Below, in pieces: positions 45,881 to 53,760 of a DNA stretch of 56,916 nt. The DNA comes from Planctomycetota bacterium (GTDB lineage: Bacteria > Planctomycetota > Planctomycetia > JALXBF01). How positions within the stretch are numbered: the first letter of the stretch is position 1; each line of letters opens with the position of its first letter. Position numbers and translations under genes: made by a program. The stretch spans positions 1 to 56,916 of the forward strand of contig JALXBF010000100.1 of the NCBI GenBank assembly GCA_026991575.1, in the 5' to 3' direction. A model generated the notes under the pieces. The model was not told the DNA's origin and did not search any database. It was given only the letters and a program-made list of their open reading frames with translations.

Positions 45881-46813
45881 TCAGAAACCCGCACCGGCGG
45901 TGCTGAGTGCGTCGAGCAGTTCGGCGTCTGCTACCGGCACGGTAATCACCTTGCGAAACACGTCACTGCCGGCCGGGATGCCGTATCGCTGGGCAAGCGG
46001 GCTGAGCTGATCGTCGACCCGCCCGATCTCCGCAGGCGGCTGAACCCCGAGCACCACCTCAACGGCCAGCGGCGGCGGGCCAGGCTCCGTGTCACCGCCC
46101 CACTCCGTCAGCCACTCGTAGCCGTCCGTGTAGCTGAACTGCACGAAGGTGACGTGGTCCAGCAGCCGGCGGTAATGCGGGTAAGCAGCCGGGTCTAGGG
46201 GCAGTTCGTCCGCCAGCGTCTCGAAGCCGGCCGGTACAACGCCACGCCACAGCGCGTAGCCCGTGGCCCCGTCCTGGTAGGTCACCGGCTCGATAAAGTA
46301 CGTGACGCGGTACACCGCAGGCCGCGGCAGAAGCATGCCCTGACTGGCCAAGGCATCGGCCAGATCGAGATCGGAGGGTAGAAGGGTACGGTACAGGACG
46401 AGCGTGTCCTCGGCCCCCCAGAGACCGTACGGCACGCCAGCGCTCGTGGTGCTATCGTCCGACCCGCTCGCCCCTTCCCCACCGGAGTCAAGCTGATCGC
46501 CATTTGCTCCCCCTTGGAAGCTGTCTGACAGCACTGCCCCAATCTGCTCCTCAAGTCCAGGCGGTGGGGCGATGATGTGCTTGACGTCGTCTTCGATGAG
46601 CTGCAGAACGGCCGCGACGCGTTGGCTGTAGCCTGTTTCCACTGGGCCGCGATCCGCCATGCGCAGGTGGATTCGGGCTGCGACGTAGACGGTCATGATG
46701 AGGGCGCTGCCAATGGCCAGCGCCAGGATCAGTTCCAACAACGTGAACCCCGCGTGCCGCGACCAGCCACGGTCGAGCAGCTTGCGTGATCGGAGTCCGT
46801 ACCGCCCTCTCAT
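45881..46813 (-). CDS. gspJ: Minor pseudopilin GspJ
   Basis: A 310-residue pilin-like protein with a basic leader and prepilin peptidase site followed by the hydrophobic helix GFTLLELILALAIGSALIM, with the conserved Glu at position 5 of the mature part. The C-terminal part is rich in beta-strands and includes the YFIEP and VTFVQFSYTDGYEW segments seen in GspJ-like proteins. It would be part of the tip complex with GspI and GspK. It overlaps gspI by 4 bases (ATGA). Confidence 0.85.
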   Translation of the reverse strand: MRGRYGLRSRKLLDRGWSRHAGFTLLELILALAIGSALIMTVYVAARIHLRMADRGPVETGYSQRVAAVLQLIEDDVKHIIAPPPGLEEQIGAVLSDSFQGGANGDQLDSGGEGASGSDDSTTSAGVPYGLWGAEDTLVLYRTLLPSDLDLADALASQGMLLPRPAVYRVTYFIEPVTYQDGATGYALWRGVVPAGFETLADELPLDPAAYPHYRRLLDHVTFVQFSYTDGYEWLTEWGGDTEPGPPPLAVEVVLGVQPPAEIGRVDDQLSPLAQRYGIPAGSDVFRKVITVPVADAELLDALSTAGAGF

Positions 46814-47268
46814 CGCCCCTCCCCCTCTGTAAACCCATTGGACTCGTCAGCCGTGGTCGACTCGGTGACAGAGGCCAGGTAGTCGGGGTCCAACACGTAG
46901 CGGACCAGCTCAAAGGCGACCGGCTCGCGCAGCTGAGCCAGTCGGCCGGTAGCCGACGGAGTGACGCGGACGCGTACCAGCTTCAAGCCGCTGATCGGTC
47001 CGTCGGCTACATCGAGTTCCCACTGGAAATCCGGGTCCTGCTCGAATGGCTGCGCCCCGACCACATCCAGCGGCACGGCGCCGGCAACTACCTCGGCCAT
47101 CTTGCTGCCTGCCAGCTCGATGGCACGGGCGTGATAGCGGGCGTACAGCGCACTGCGGGCCGACAGCTCGACCAGCTTGCTGACCACGGCTAGGGCACCG
47201 ACCAGGATGGCCAGTGCCAGGATCACCTCCAGCAGTGTGAATGCCCGCCGCGTCAGCTGCCGCCTCAT
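46810..47268 (-). CDS. gspI: Minor pseudopilin GspI
   Basis: A 152-residue pseudopilin. The leader MRRQLTRRAFTLLEVILAL contains the prepilin cleavage region with Phe at the start of the mature helix and Glu at position 5; the helix is followed by a ARAIELAGSKMAEVV segment typical of GspI. The ATG at 47268 is chosen because GGAGGG lies 5 bases upstream and the start overlaps the end of gspH by 4 bases (ATGA); an in-frame GTG at 47286 is an alternative. Confidence 0.88.
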   Translation of the reverse strand: MRRQLTRRAFTLLEVILALAILVGALAVVSKLVELSARSALYARYHARAIELAGSKMAEVVAGAVPLDVVGAQPFEQDPDFQWELDVADGPISGLKLVRVRVTPSATGRLAQLREPVAFELVRYVLDPDYLASVTESTTADESNGFTEGEGR

Positions 47269-47999
47269 TGCACCCTCCGGTCCCACCGCGGTAGCCTGCG
47301 TTGCACGGACGGTCCGGTGCCCTGCGCAGGTGCCACGGTCATGGCGTCAGAGAGAACCACCTCGCCGGTCAGTTCGTCGATCGTCACCACCACTGCCAGG
47401 TTATTCGGTCCAACCACGGTGATCACATCCCCGGTGGTCGTGCCATCGGGAAAGAGGAGCACGGCCGCGGTGCCGGAGGTTGGCAAGCCGCTCTGGCGGA
47501 GCGCTTCGGCTACGAGCGGCGAACCGCTCTGGGCGATCAGGTCCTCTTCGGGAGTCAGCAGCTGCAGCAACGGATCGCTGCTTGTCGGGGTGGAACCGGT
47601 GCCGGCAGCCTGCTGTGCCAGGCCGTTCCCGGAGGGCGTTCCGTGCACGAGTCGAAAGCCATCTTCGAACTGGAACATGTGGATGTCATACGGGTTGGCC
47701 CGGTACAGCTCGCTCAGTGTCGATTGGCCCACGGTGGCACTCAGCGCATCGAGCAGCGACTTACAGGCGGCGAACCCGTGCTGCGGACTGCCCGGCACGT
47801 ACAGGAACGCATAGGGCACGCCGTGCTCGACCGCGCGGCTGCGTGCTTCGCGAATGCGTGCCCTCAATCGGTTGGCGGCCTGCTTCACCTCGTACGTGGC
47901 AAACGCCGCGTTCATCGCGGGCACGGCTAGAGCGGCCAGGATGCCCACGAGCACCAGCACGAGAATGATGTCCAGTAAGGTGAACGCTCGCCGGCTCAT
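47265..47999 (-). CDS. gspH: Pseudopilin, GspH-like
   Basis: A 244-residue protein beginning MSRRAFTLLDIILVLVLVG, a pilin-like prepilin site with Asp in place of the usual Glu at position 5, followed by a helix rich in Arg (VKQAANRLRARIREARSRAV) typical of GspH/FimT. The C-terminal domain is a beta-rich part with LLFPDGTTTGDVITV. It would be a minor pseudopilin. Asp instead of Glu5 is uncommon but conservative. The open frame extends to 48038, but that part is not pilin-like. Confidence 0.8.
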   Translation of the reverse strand: MSRRAFTLLDIILVLVLVGILAALAVPAMNAAFATYEVKQAANRLRARIREARSRAVEHGVPYAFLYVPGSPQHGFAACKSLLDALSATVGQSTLSELYRANPYDIHMFQFEDGFRLVHGTPSGNGLAQQAAGTGSTPTSSDPLLQLLTPEEDLIAQSGSPLVAEALRQSGLPTSGTAAVLLFPDGTTTGDVITVVGPNNLAVVVTIDELTGEVVLSDAMTVAPAQGTGPSVQRRLPRWDRRVQ

Positions 48000-48039
48000 C
48001 GGCTCACGTCCCACTACGCACGGCCGCTTGGCATACAAG

Positions 48040-48088
48040 AAGGCTATCCGTTGCGGGCCCGCTCATCGCAGCCCGCTCGGATAGCCTT
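48040..48088 (-). repeat. Long hairpin between gspG and gspH
   Basis: AAGGCTATCCG (48040-48050) pairs perfectly with CGGATAGCCTT (48078-48088); inside, GCGGGC (48053-48058) pairs with GCCCGC (48071-48076). On the coding (minus) strand it lies 29 bases after the gspG stop and ends 40 bases before gspH. Only a weak T-rich stretch follows, so it probably stabilises or attenuates rather than ends transcription. Confidence 0.8.
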
Positions 48089-48117
48089 CCGGTTGGCCGT
48101 CACGGTCAAGGGGAACG

Positions 48118-48549
48118 TTACTCGCTCTGCCAGTTGGTAATGTCGTCCTCGGTACCCGACTGCCGATCGGGGCCTGCCGACCAGATATCGGGCTTGTCCT
48201 GGTTGTGCTGGCCGGGGTACTGGTAGAAGTAAGGCGTGCCCCAGGGGTCGACCAGGGCTTTGTTGGTCTCCAGGTAGGGGCCAGCCCAGTTCTTCGGGAT
48301 CGGCTCTGTGGTTGGCTGCGTGATCAGCGCCTGCAGGCCCTGTTCGGTAGTGGGATACGTTCCGGCGTTTAGACGGTAGTAGTCCAGTGCACTTTCGAGC
48401 AGTTCGATCTGTGCCTTTGCCGTGTTGACCTCCTGGTGCCGCTGGATGCCGAAGAACTGAGGCGCGACGATCCCGGCCAGCAGGCCGATGATCACCAGCA
48501 CCAGCAGCACTTCCAGCAGCGTGAACGCTCGACGATCGCGCCGCGCCAT
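48118..48549 (-). CDS. gspG: Major pseudopilin GspG
   Basis: The 143-residue main pseudopilin. The leader MARRDRRAFTLLEVLLVLV and Glu5 are intact, and the C-terminal GspG region (GLQALITQP, DPWGTPYFYQYPG and IWSAGPDRQSGTEDDITNW) that binds calcium is well conserved. The ATG at 48549 has GGAGG 9 bases upstream. The gene starts 164 bases after gspF, leaving room for its own promoter (a TAATAC sequence lies near 48608 on the minus strand, without a clear -35). Confidence 0.95.
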   Translation of the reverse strand: MARRDRRAFTLLEVLLVLVIIGLLAGIVAPQFFGIQRHQEVNTAKAQIELLESALDYYRLNAGTYPTTEQGLQALITQPTTEPIPKNWAGPYLETNKALVDPWGTPYFYQYPGQHNQDKPDIWSAGPDRQSGTEDDITNWQSE

Positions 48550-48713
48550 GGTGCTTTTCCTCCGAAACGCGTCACCACGCCCATCTAGCCCAGACCGCTC
48601 TAGAGTATTAGAGACCGCATCGCCGTTGGCCGTTCCACGCACGGCGGCGGGGCGCCGTCGGTGGCAGTTCGGTCCTGTTAGTAGACAGCGCCGTTGACCG
48701 CTGCGGCGTCTGG

Positions 48714-49913
48714 CTACAGCGCCGTGCCCATCTTCATCACCGGCAATAGCAGGGCGGCGACCACTAGCAGCGTCACGCCGGCCATAACCAGCAGCAGGAC
48801 CGGCTCCAGCATGCGCACCAGCAGCTCGACCTGGCGCGTCAGCCTGCGTTCGGTGGTATCGGCCACGCGGATGAGAACATTCTCCAGGTTGTTGGACTCT
48901 TCACCAACGGCGATCATCTCGACGACATCGGCCGGGAACACGCCGGCGGCTTTCAAGGGGGCAGAGAGCGTAGCGCCCGCAGAGACGCTGTCGGCAGCCC
49001 GGTCGATGGCCGTCGCCAGGAGGCGATTGCCGACCGAGTCGCGTGCGATGCGCAGGGCGGTCAGGATCGGCACGCCGTTGGCCAGCATCGTGCCCAGGAT
49101 GCGACTGAAACGGGCCACGGCCCAGCCGGTCCAGATCGGCCCAAGAACGGGCAGGCGGAGCTTGACGCGATCCCACCAGGCCCGCCCCTCGTCACTGCGC
49201 ACGACCACGTACCCGGCCACAACCACGACGGCGAACGCCGCGACTAACCAGAGCCAGTGCTCTTTGATACCGTTGCTGACCGCTAGCAGGGTCTCGGTCA
49301 GCACGGGCAACTGGCCTCGTTCGCGCATGCGCGCGAAGATCAGCTCAAAACGAGGCACGAAGAAGGTCATCATCACGGTGAGCACGACGCTAGTGACGGC
49401 CAGCAGGAAGGCGGGGTAAGTGAGGGCTCCGAGGATTCTGGCCTTAATCTCTTCCTGGTGCTCGGTGAAGTCCGCGATCCTGCGGAGCACATCCTCCAGG
49501 AAGCCGCCCTCCTGACCGGCTCGCACCATGCTCACCGCCAGCTCCGAAAACACGCGCGGATGGCGGGCCATGGCCTCGGCCAACGACATCCCTTCGGCAA
49601 CATCGGCCCGCAATTGTTCGATGACGCTCGCCAGGGCGGCGTGCGATGTCTGACCTTCCAGCACTTCCAGGGCACGCAGCAGCGGCACGCCGGCCTGGAG
49701 CAGATCTGCCAACGCGCCGTAGAACCAGGCGACGTGGCGCGCCCGGACACGACCGCCCGAAACCGGACGGGCTGTTCGCGTTTCGCGCACCGAGACGACG
49801 AACAATCCTTGCTCCGCCAGTCTGTGCAGCAGCTCCCTCTGGCTGGCCGCCTCGAGCACGCCGCGCACCAGCACGCCATTTCGGTTTCGGGCGGTGTATT
49901 CGAAGGATCCCAT
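48714..49913 (-). CDS. gspF: Type II secretion inner-membrane protein GspF
   Basis: A 399-residue polytopic protein of the GspF/PilC family, with the two repeated T2SSF domains (about 60-190 and 265-390). Conserved segments are FYGALADLLQAGVPLLRALEVL and AVARFSRILGTMLANGVPIL, and three predicted membrane helices. It anchors the GspE ATPase in the inner membrane. It lies between the LTxxQ protein and gspG. Confidence 0.94.
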   Translation of the reverse strand: MGSFEYTARNRNGVLVRGVLEAASQRELLHRLAEQGLFVVSVRETRTARPVSGGRVRARHVAWFYGALADLLQAGVPLLRALEVLEGQTSHAALASVIEQLRADVAEGMSLAEAMARHPRVFSELAVSMVRAGQEGGFLEDVLRRIADFTEHQEEIKARILGALTYPAFLLAVTSVVLTVMMTFFVPRFELIFARMRERGQLPVLTETLLAVSNGIKEHWLWLVAAFAVVVVAGYVVVRSDEGRAWWDRVKLRLPVLGPIWTGWAVARFSRILGTMLANGVPILTALRIARDSVGNRLLATAIDRAADSVSAGATLSAPLKAAGVFPADVVEMIAVGEESNNLENVLIRVADTTERRLTRQVELLVRMLEPVLLLVMAGVTLLVVAALLLPVMKMGTAL

Positions 49914-49932
49914 GGCCGGTCAGATTCGTTGC

Positions 49933-50730
49933 CTAGACCTGTGCGAACAGCCGAAGCGCTCCGACAGCGGCCGCGTCACGTTCCGGACGGCGCTGCTGCC
50001 GAGGGGGTCGCGCGCCGGGTCCGCGGAACCGGCGGCCTCCGGGAAAGCCGAACGGCCGCATTAGTTCTTCGACGTTAAACGGCGCGCCGAGCATCTTCTT
50101 CCACGTTTCCTTTTGCTCGTCAGTTAGGATCGCCATGACCTTCGAGATCGCCTCCTCACGCGCCTTGCGCATGCGCTCACGCAGACCGCGGAAGAACTCG
50201 CGTCGCTGCTCGGGGCTCATCTCGCGCATCCGCCGGAAGTCGATCCTTGTCTCCTGGACGATCTGCTCGATCTTTTCCTTCTGCTCATCGGTTAGCCCGA
50301 GCTTCTTGGCAACGTCCGGTCGCAGGAACACTCCTGCGCCGGCGAAGCGGAGTGTCGCCTGGAGTTGGATCTGGTTGAGCCGCTCGGCCTGCTCAGGCTC
50401 AAGGATCGCGTCGACCATCTCCTCGGCCGTGCGGAAAATCTTCTGCATTTCGGCGGCCCGCTGTTCACGGTCCACGTCCCGCAGCGATCGCATCTTCTCG
50501 CGTAGCTCTTCGCCCACGTCGCGGAGCAGTTCCTTCTGCTCGTCGGTCAGCTTCAACTCCTTCTGCACCGCTTCGGCCCGCAGCAGCATCAGCTTGCCAC
50601 CGCGGAAGAACATGCCGCCGCCGAATCGGCCGGGGAATCCACCGGGGCGGCCCCGCTGAGCCCAGGCTGGCAGTGCCAGCACTACGGCCAGGAGACCCGC
50701 CAAGCAAGCCGTTCTGTGTAAAGCACGCAT
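49933..50730 (-). CDS. Exported Spy/CpxP-like LTxxQ-motif protein
   Basis: A 265-residue exported protein: signal peptide (1-25, AGLLAVVLALPAWAQ), then a helical, highly charged region with three LTDEQKE motifs (about residues 60, 147 and 203), the signature of the LTxxQ family (Spy, CpxP), and an Arg/Gly/Pro-rich tail. The helical part may bind unfolded proteins or metal. The start has GGAGG 6 bases upstream. It is placed between gspE and gspF, which suggests a role for a periplasmic chaperone-like protein in the same secretion pathway. Confidence 0.8.
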   Translation of the reverse strand: MRALHRTACLAGLLAVVLALPAWAQRGRPGGFPGRFGGGMFFRGGKLMLLRAEAVQKELKLTDEQKELLRDVGEELREKMRSLRDVDREQRAAEMQKIFRTAEEMVDAILEPEQAERLNQIQLQATLRFAGAGVFLRPDVAKKLGLTDEQKEKIEQIVQETRIDFRRMREMSPEQRREFFRGLRERMRKAREEAISKVMAILTDEQKETWKKMLGAPFNVEELMRPFGFPGGRRFRGPGARPPRQQRRPERDAAAVGALRLFAQV

Positions 50731-50764
50731 CGCAGCTCCTCCACCTGAGGTTTGGACCCGCCGA

Positions 50765-50779
50765 CGGCTCGGTGAGCCG
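50765..50779 (-). repeat. Short hairpin between gspE and the LTxxQ gene
   Basis: CGGCTC (50765-50770) pairs with GAGCCG (50774-50779) around a 3-base loop. It lies in the 62-base gap. It is small and may be chance. Confidence 0.4.
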
Positions 50780-50792
50780 AACCGCCCTGCCG

Positions 50793-52469
50793 CTACACCA
50801 CGGCAACACGCAGAACTTCTTCGACCGTCGTGATACCGTTGCGCACCTTGATCCAGCCGTCTTCACGCAGGGTGCGCATACCATGGGACCGCGCCGTCTT
50901 GAAGATCACAGCAGCGCTGGCCCGTTCCACCGTCAATTCGCGGATCTCGTCATCCGTCACCAACAGCTCGAAGATGCCAACTCGGCCGCGATAGCCCGTG
51001 TTCCGGCACTCCCGGCATCCCACGGGACGATACAACTGCAACCCTGGCTCGTACGGGAAATCCTCGGGCAGGTCTTTTGGATCCGGTTCGTACGGTTCCT
51101 TGCAGGCAGCACACAGCACGCGGACCAGCCGCTGGGCCATCACCGCCTCGACCGTGCTGGACACCAGGTACGGCTCGACCCCCATGTCCACGAGCCGCAC
51201 GAACGCGCTTGCCGCATCGTTGGTGTGCAACGTGCTGAAGACAAGGTGTCCAGTTAACGATGCCTGGATCGCGATCTCGGCGGTTTCCAGATCCCGGATC
51301 TCGCCGACAAGGATCACGTCCGGGTCGTGCCGGAGAATGCTGCGCAGGCCGGCGGCGAAGGTAAGCCCGATCTTGGCATGAACCTGAATCTGGTTCAGCC
51401 CTTCCAGGTGGTACTCGACCGGGTCCTCAATCGTGATGATCTTGATCGCTTCGCTCCGGATGTCGCGCAGCGCGCTGTAGAGGGTAGTCGTCTTACCGCT
51501 ACCCGTCGGGCCGGTGACCAGCAGAATGCCATGCGGCCGCTGGATCAACTTGCGAAAAGCCTCGTAGGTGTCCGGCTCCATACCCAACCGCTGCAGGTCG
51601 AACTCCATGCCGCCCTTATCCAGGATCCGCAGCACTAAGCCTTCGCCGTGGATCATCGGGATGACGGAGACGCGCACGTCGATGTCGCGGCCCTTGACCC
51701 GCAGCTTGATCCGGCCGTCCTGCGGGAGCCGTTTTTCGGCAATATTCAGGCGAGCCATGATCTTCAAACGGCTGATGATCGCGCTGCGAAACCGGTCGAT
51801 CTCCGGCGGCACGGGCTGCCTGTGCAGCACGCCGTCGATGCGGTAGCGGAGCTTCAGCCCGCTTTCCTGCGACTCGATGTGCACGTCGCTCGCCCGCTGC
51901 TCGATCGCCTCCAGCAAGAACTCATTGACCAACCGCACCACAGACGGCTGCTTCGCTTCTTCGTCCAGCTCCGCCTCGAGCTCTTCGGGCTCTTCCAGGA
52001 ACTCCAACTCGTGACGATCGGCCACCAGTTCACTGACCGTGCCGCCGCCCACCCCGAAGTGCTGCTTGATGAGCTGCTCGATCTCTGCCCTGCGTGCCAC
52101 GACCGGCTCGACATGCAAGCCGGTCTTCGCCTCGACCTCGTCCAGGGCGTACAGGTCGAGCGGGTTGCTGGTCGCCACGATGAGCGTACCGTCGCGACGT
52201 TCGATCGGCATGATCGTGTGTTTAAAGACAAGCCGGGCCGGCACCAGGGTGGCGACCTCCCTGGGCACGGCGTAATCATGCAGGTCCCGGATCGGACAGC
52301 CGGTCTGTTCGGCCAACAGCTCCAGAACCTCACGCTCTTCGAGCAGCCCCTCTTCGATGCCGATTTCCAGCAGGCCTCGGTCCGGGTCCGCAGCGGCCTT
52401 GCGTCTCAGTTCGGCCAGCTGGGCTTCGCTCAGCAGACCATGGCGTAGCAGAAGTGCACCAAGTTCCAT
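50793..52469 (-). CDS. gspE: Type II secretion ATPase GspE
   Basis: A 558-residue hexameric ATPase that powers pseudopilus assembly at the inner membrane. The N-terminal domain (about 1-150) precedes the C-terminal ATPase domain with GPTGSGKTT (Walker A, about 319-327), an LRHDPDVILVGEIRD Asp/Walker B box (about 380-395), and the zinc tetracysteine (CAAC near 450 and CREC near 484). The ATG at 52469 is the likely start; GGAGG lies about 12 bases upstream. It opens the T2SS operon. Confidence 0.95.
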   Translation of the reverse strand: MELGALLLRHGLLSEAQLAELRRKAAADPDRGLLEIGIEEGLLEEREVLELLAEQTGCPIRDLHDYAVPREVATLVPARLVFKHTIMPIERRDGTLIVATSNPLDLYALDEVEAKTGLHVEPVVARRAEIEQLIKQHFGVGGGTVSELVADRHELEFLEEPEELEAELDEEAKQPSVVRLVNEFLLEAIEQRASDVHIESQESGLKLRYRIDGVLHRQPVPPEIDRFRSAIISRLKIMARLNIAEKRLPQDGRIKLRVKGRDIDVRVSVIPMIHGEGLVLRILDKGGMEFDLQRLGMEPDTYEAFRKLIQRPHGILLVTGPTGSGKTTTLYSALRDIRSEAIKIITIEDPVEYHLEGLNQIQVHAKIGLTFAAGLRSILRHDPDVILVGEIRDLETAEIAIQASLTGHLVFSTLHTNDAASAFVRLVDMGVEPYLVSSTVEAVMAQRLVRVLCAACKEPYEPDPKDLPEDFPYEPGLQLYRPVGCRECRNTGYRGRVGIFELLVTDDEIRELTVERASAAVIFKTARSHGMRTLREDGWIKVRNGITTVEEVLRVAVV

Positions 52470-52642
52470 ACGTGCCCAAGACCTCCGCCGATGTTGCGCG
52501 AGAGCCAAATTCGCAGAGGTGGCCTCCGCCGGTCCAGAACCACTCTAGTAGTCTAAAGCGTCACGCCTGCGGTGGTTGGGCTCCGGAAAAATCCGCGTGC
52601 AATCTCCCCGCCTTTGGCGCTGTCCACTACTGAGGGCGGGCA

Positions 52643-52703
52643 CCCCTCACGCATCAGCGAGAGCCACAGCGTGCGGTTCTCGCCAAGCGTGAGGGGCTTT
52701 TTT
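52643..52703 (+). terminator. Long terminator-like hairpin, no upstream plus-strand gene
   Basis: CCCCTCACGC (52643-52652) pairs perfectly with GCGTGAGGGG (52687-52696), and inside GCGAGAGCC (52657-52665) pairs with GGTTCTCGC (52675-52683, one G-U). A T6 run (52698-52703) follows. It is oriented to stop plus-strand transcription, but the only upstream gene is on the minus strand. Confidence 0.75.
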
Positions 52704-52786
52704 GGACGAAACAGAGTCAGAGGCGTCTCTTGCGGGACGACACCGGATACCGCCCAAACGCCCCCTCAAACCTCCCAGACCCCAGG

Positions 52787-52820
52787 CGCAGGGGCTTGAC
52801 CCAGGCCCCTGCGTCTTTTT
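52787..52820 (+). terminator. Second terminator-like hairpin
   Basis: CGCAGGGGC (52787-52795) pairs perfectly with GCCCCTGCG (52805-52813), followed by T-rich TCTTTTT (52814-52820). It lies about 100 bases after the first and 100 bases before the EF-hand gene start, on the same strand. Confidence 0.8.
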
Positions 52821-52920
52821 GCGCAACAACCGGGCAGCCGTCCCGGCAAGACCATGCTACCATGAAATGGGACCGGCGCACCGCCGGTGCCAGCCACATT
52901 CCGAACGGGAGGGTGCGCCC

Positions 52921-53760
52921 GTGACCGAGCCGACGTTCCGCAGCATATTGCGCCTTCTCGCCCTGGCAACCCTGCCGACCCTGGTGCTTCTATTGCCAGA
53001 GCGCAGCTTTGGACAAACGCGCCTTCTGAAACGGTTCGACAAGAACGGCGACGGCGTCGTGCATCCGTCGGAAGTACCCGAGTCGATGAAAGGCATTTAC
53101 CGGCGGCTCGCCGAGCGAGCGGGGCTGGATCCGGACAAGCCGATTCGCATCGAAGAGGCAAGCGAGCGGATCGAGCAAAAAGTAGTCAAACAGCTTGCCG
53201 AAGAAGGCGTCCAGGTTTCGGTCACGGTGACCGGAGCCAGGCCGAAACTCTATATCCGATGGCCTGGCCAGCAAGGCCCGCCTTCGAAGGTGGTTGGCCG
53301 CGGTCTGCCGCCGATCAAGCCACGGGTCAAGAAAGACGCGGGTGGCGCGCCGCTGCGGCTGCCAAGCGAGTACGCGCAGTACGACCGCGACCGCGACGGA
53401 CAAATCGGCCTCTATGAGTGGCCTCGTCGCAGGATTGCCGAATTCCTGAAACTGGACAAGAACCAGGACGGATTCCTGACGCCCCGTGAGCTGGGGGCAA
53501 AGCCGACCAATACCCGCACCGCCTCGGCCGGCGGTCCCGGCGATTCCAGGGAGCAGCGGCAAGGTTCAGGGGCCGCCGGCCCAATCGTCTCGTCCCAACC
53601 GTCGTCGGCACCGCAGCCACCGGTGGCAGCACCCGCCGCCGCGCCGCTGGCAGCAGTTCCAGCCGGCCCGGTGGAAGCGAGCTCCGCGTCGCCGAAGCGG
53701 GCCGCACAGCAGGCGGAATCACGTCCTGGCGAGCGTCCCAAGAACCGGTCCGATCAATAG
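52921..53760 (+). CDS. Exported EF-hand protein
   Basis: A 279-residue protein with a signal peptide (residues 1-32, SILRLLALATLPTLVLLLPERSFGQ). Three EF-hand calcium loops are visible: DKNGDGVVHPSE (40-51), DRDRDGQIGLYE (155-166) and DKNQDGFLTPRE (179-190). The C-terminal 80 residues are Ala/Pro/Ser-rich and disordered. The GTG start has GGGAGG at a good distance; the frame is open upstream through the terminator region. The stop overlaps the convergent PHP-protein gene by 7 bases. EF-hand proteins of this kind are frequent in planctomycetes. Confidence 0.88.
   Translation: MTEPTFRSILRLLALATLPTLVLLLPERSFGQTRLLKRFDKNGDGVVHPSEVPESMKGIYRRLAERAGLDPDKPIRIEEASERIEQKVVKQLAEEGVQVSVTVTGARPKLYIRWPGQQGPPSKVVGRGLPPIKPRVKKDAGGAPLRLPSEYAQYDRDRDGQIGLYEWPRRRIAEFLKLDKNQDGFLTPRELGAKPTNTRTASAGGPGDSREQRQGSGAAGPIVSSQPSSAPQPPVAAPAAAPLAAVPAGPVEASSASPKRAAQQAESRPGERPKNRSDQ

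Larger units (their letters stand above)
52470..52920. other. Intergenic region with two tandem terminators
   Basis: This 451-base stretch between gspE (minus) and the EF-hand gene (plus) holds two plus-strand terminator-like hairpins (see below) and must contain the gspE promoter. The plus-strand frame of the EF-hand gene is open from 52702, but its N-terminal extension is not gene-like. No tRNA or known RNA family was recognised. Confidence 0.6.

Noticed and set aside
52702-52920. Upstream extension of the EF-hand gene through the terminators
   Set aside because: The region has two terminators and no signal-peptide logic; GTG at 52921 with GGGAGG fits.
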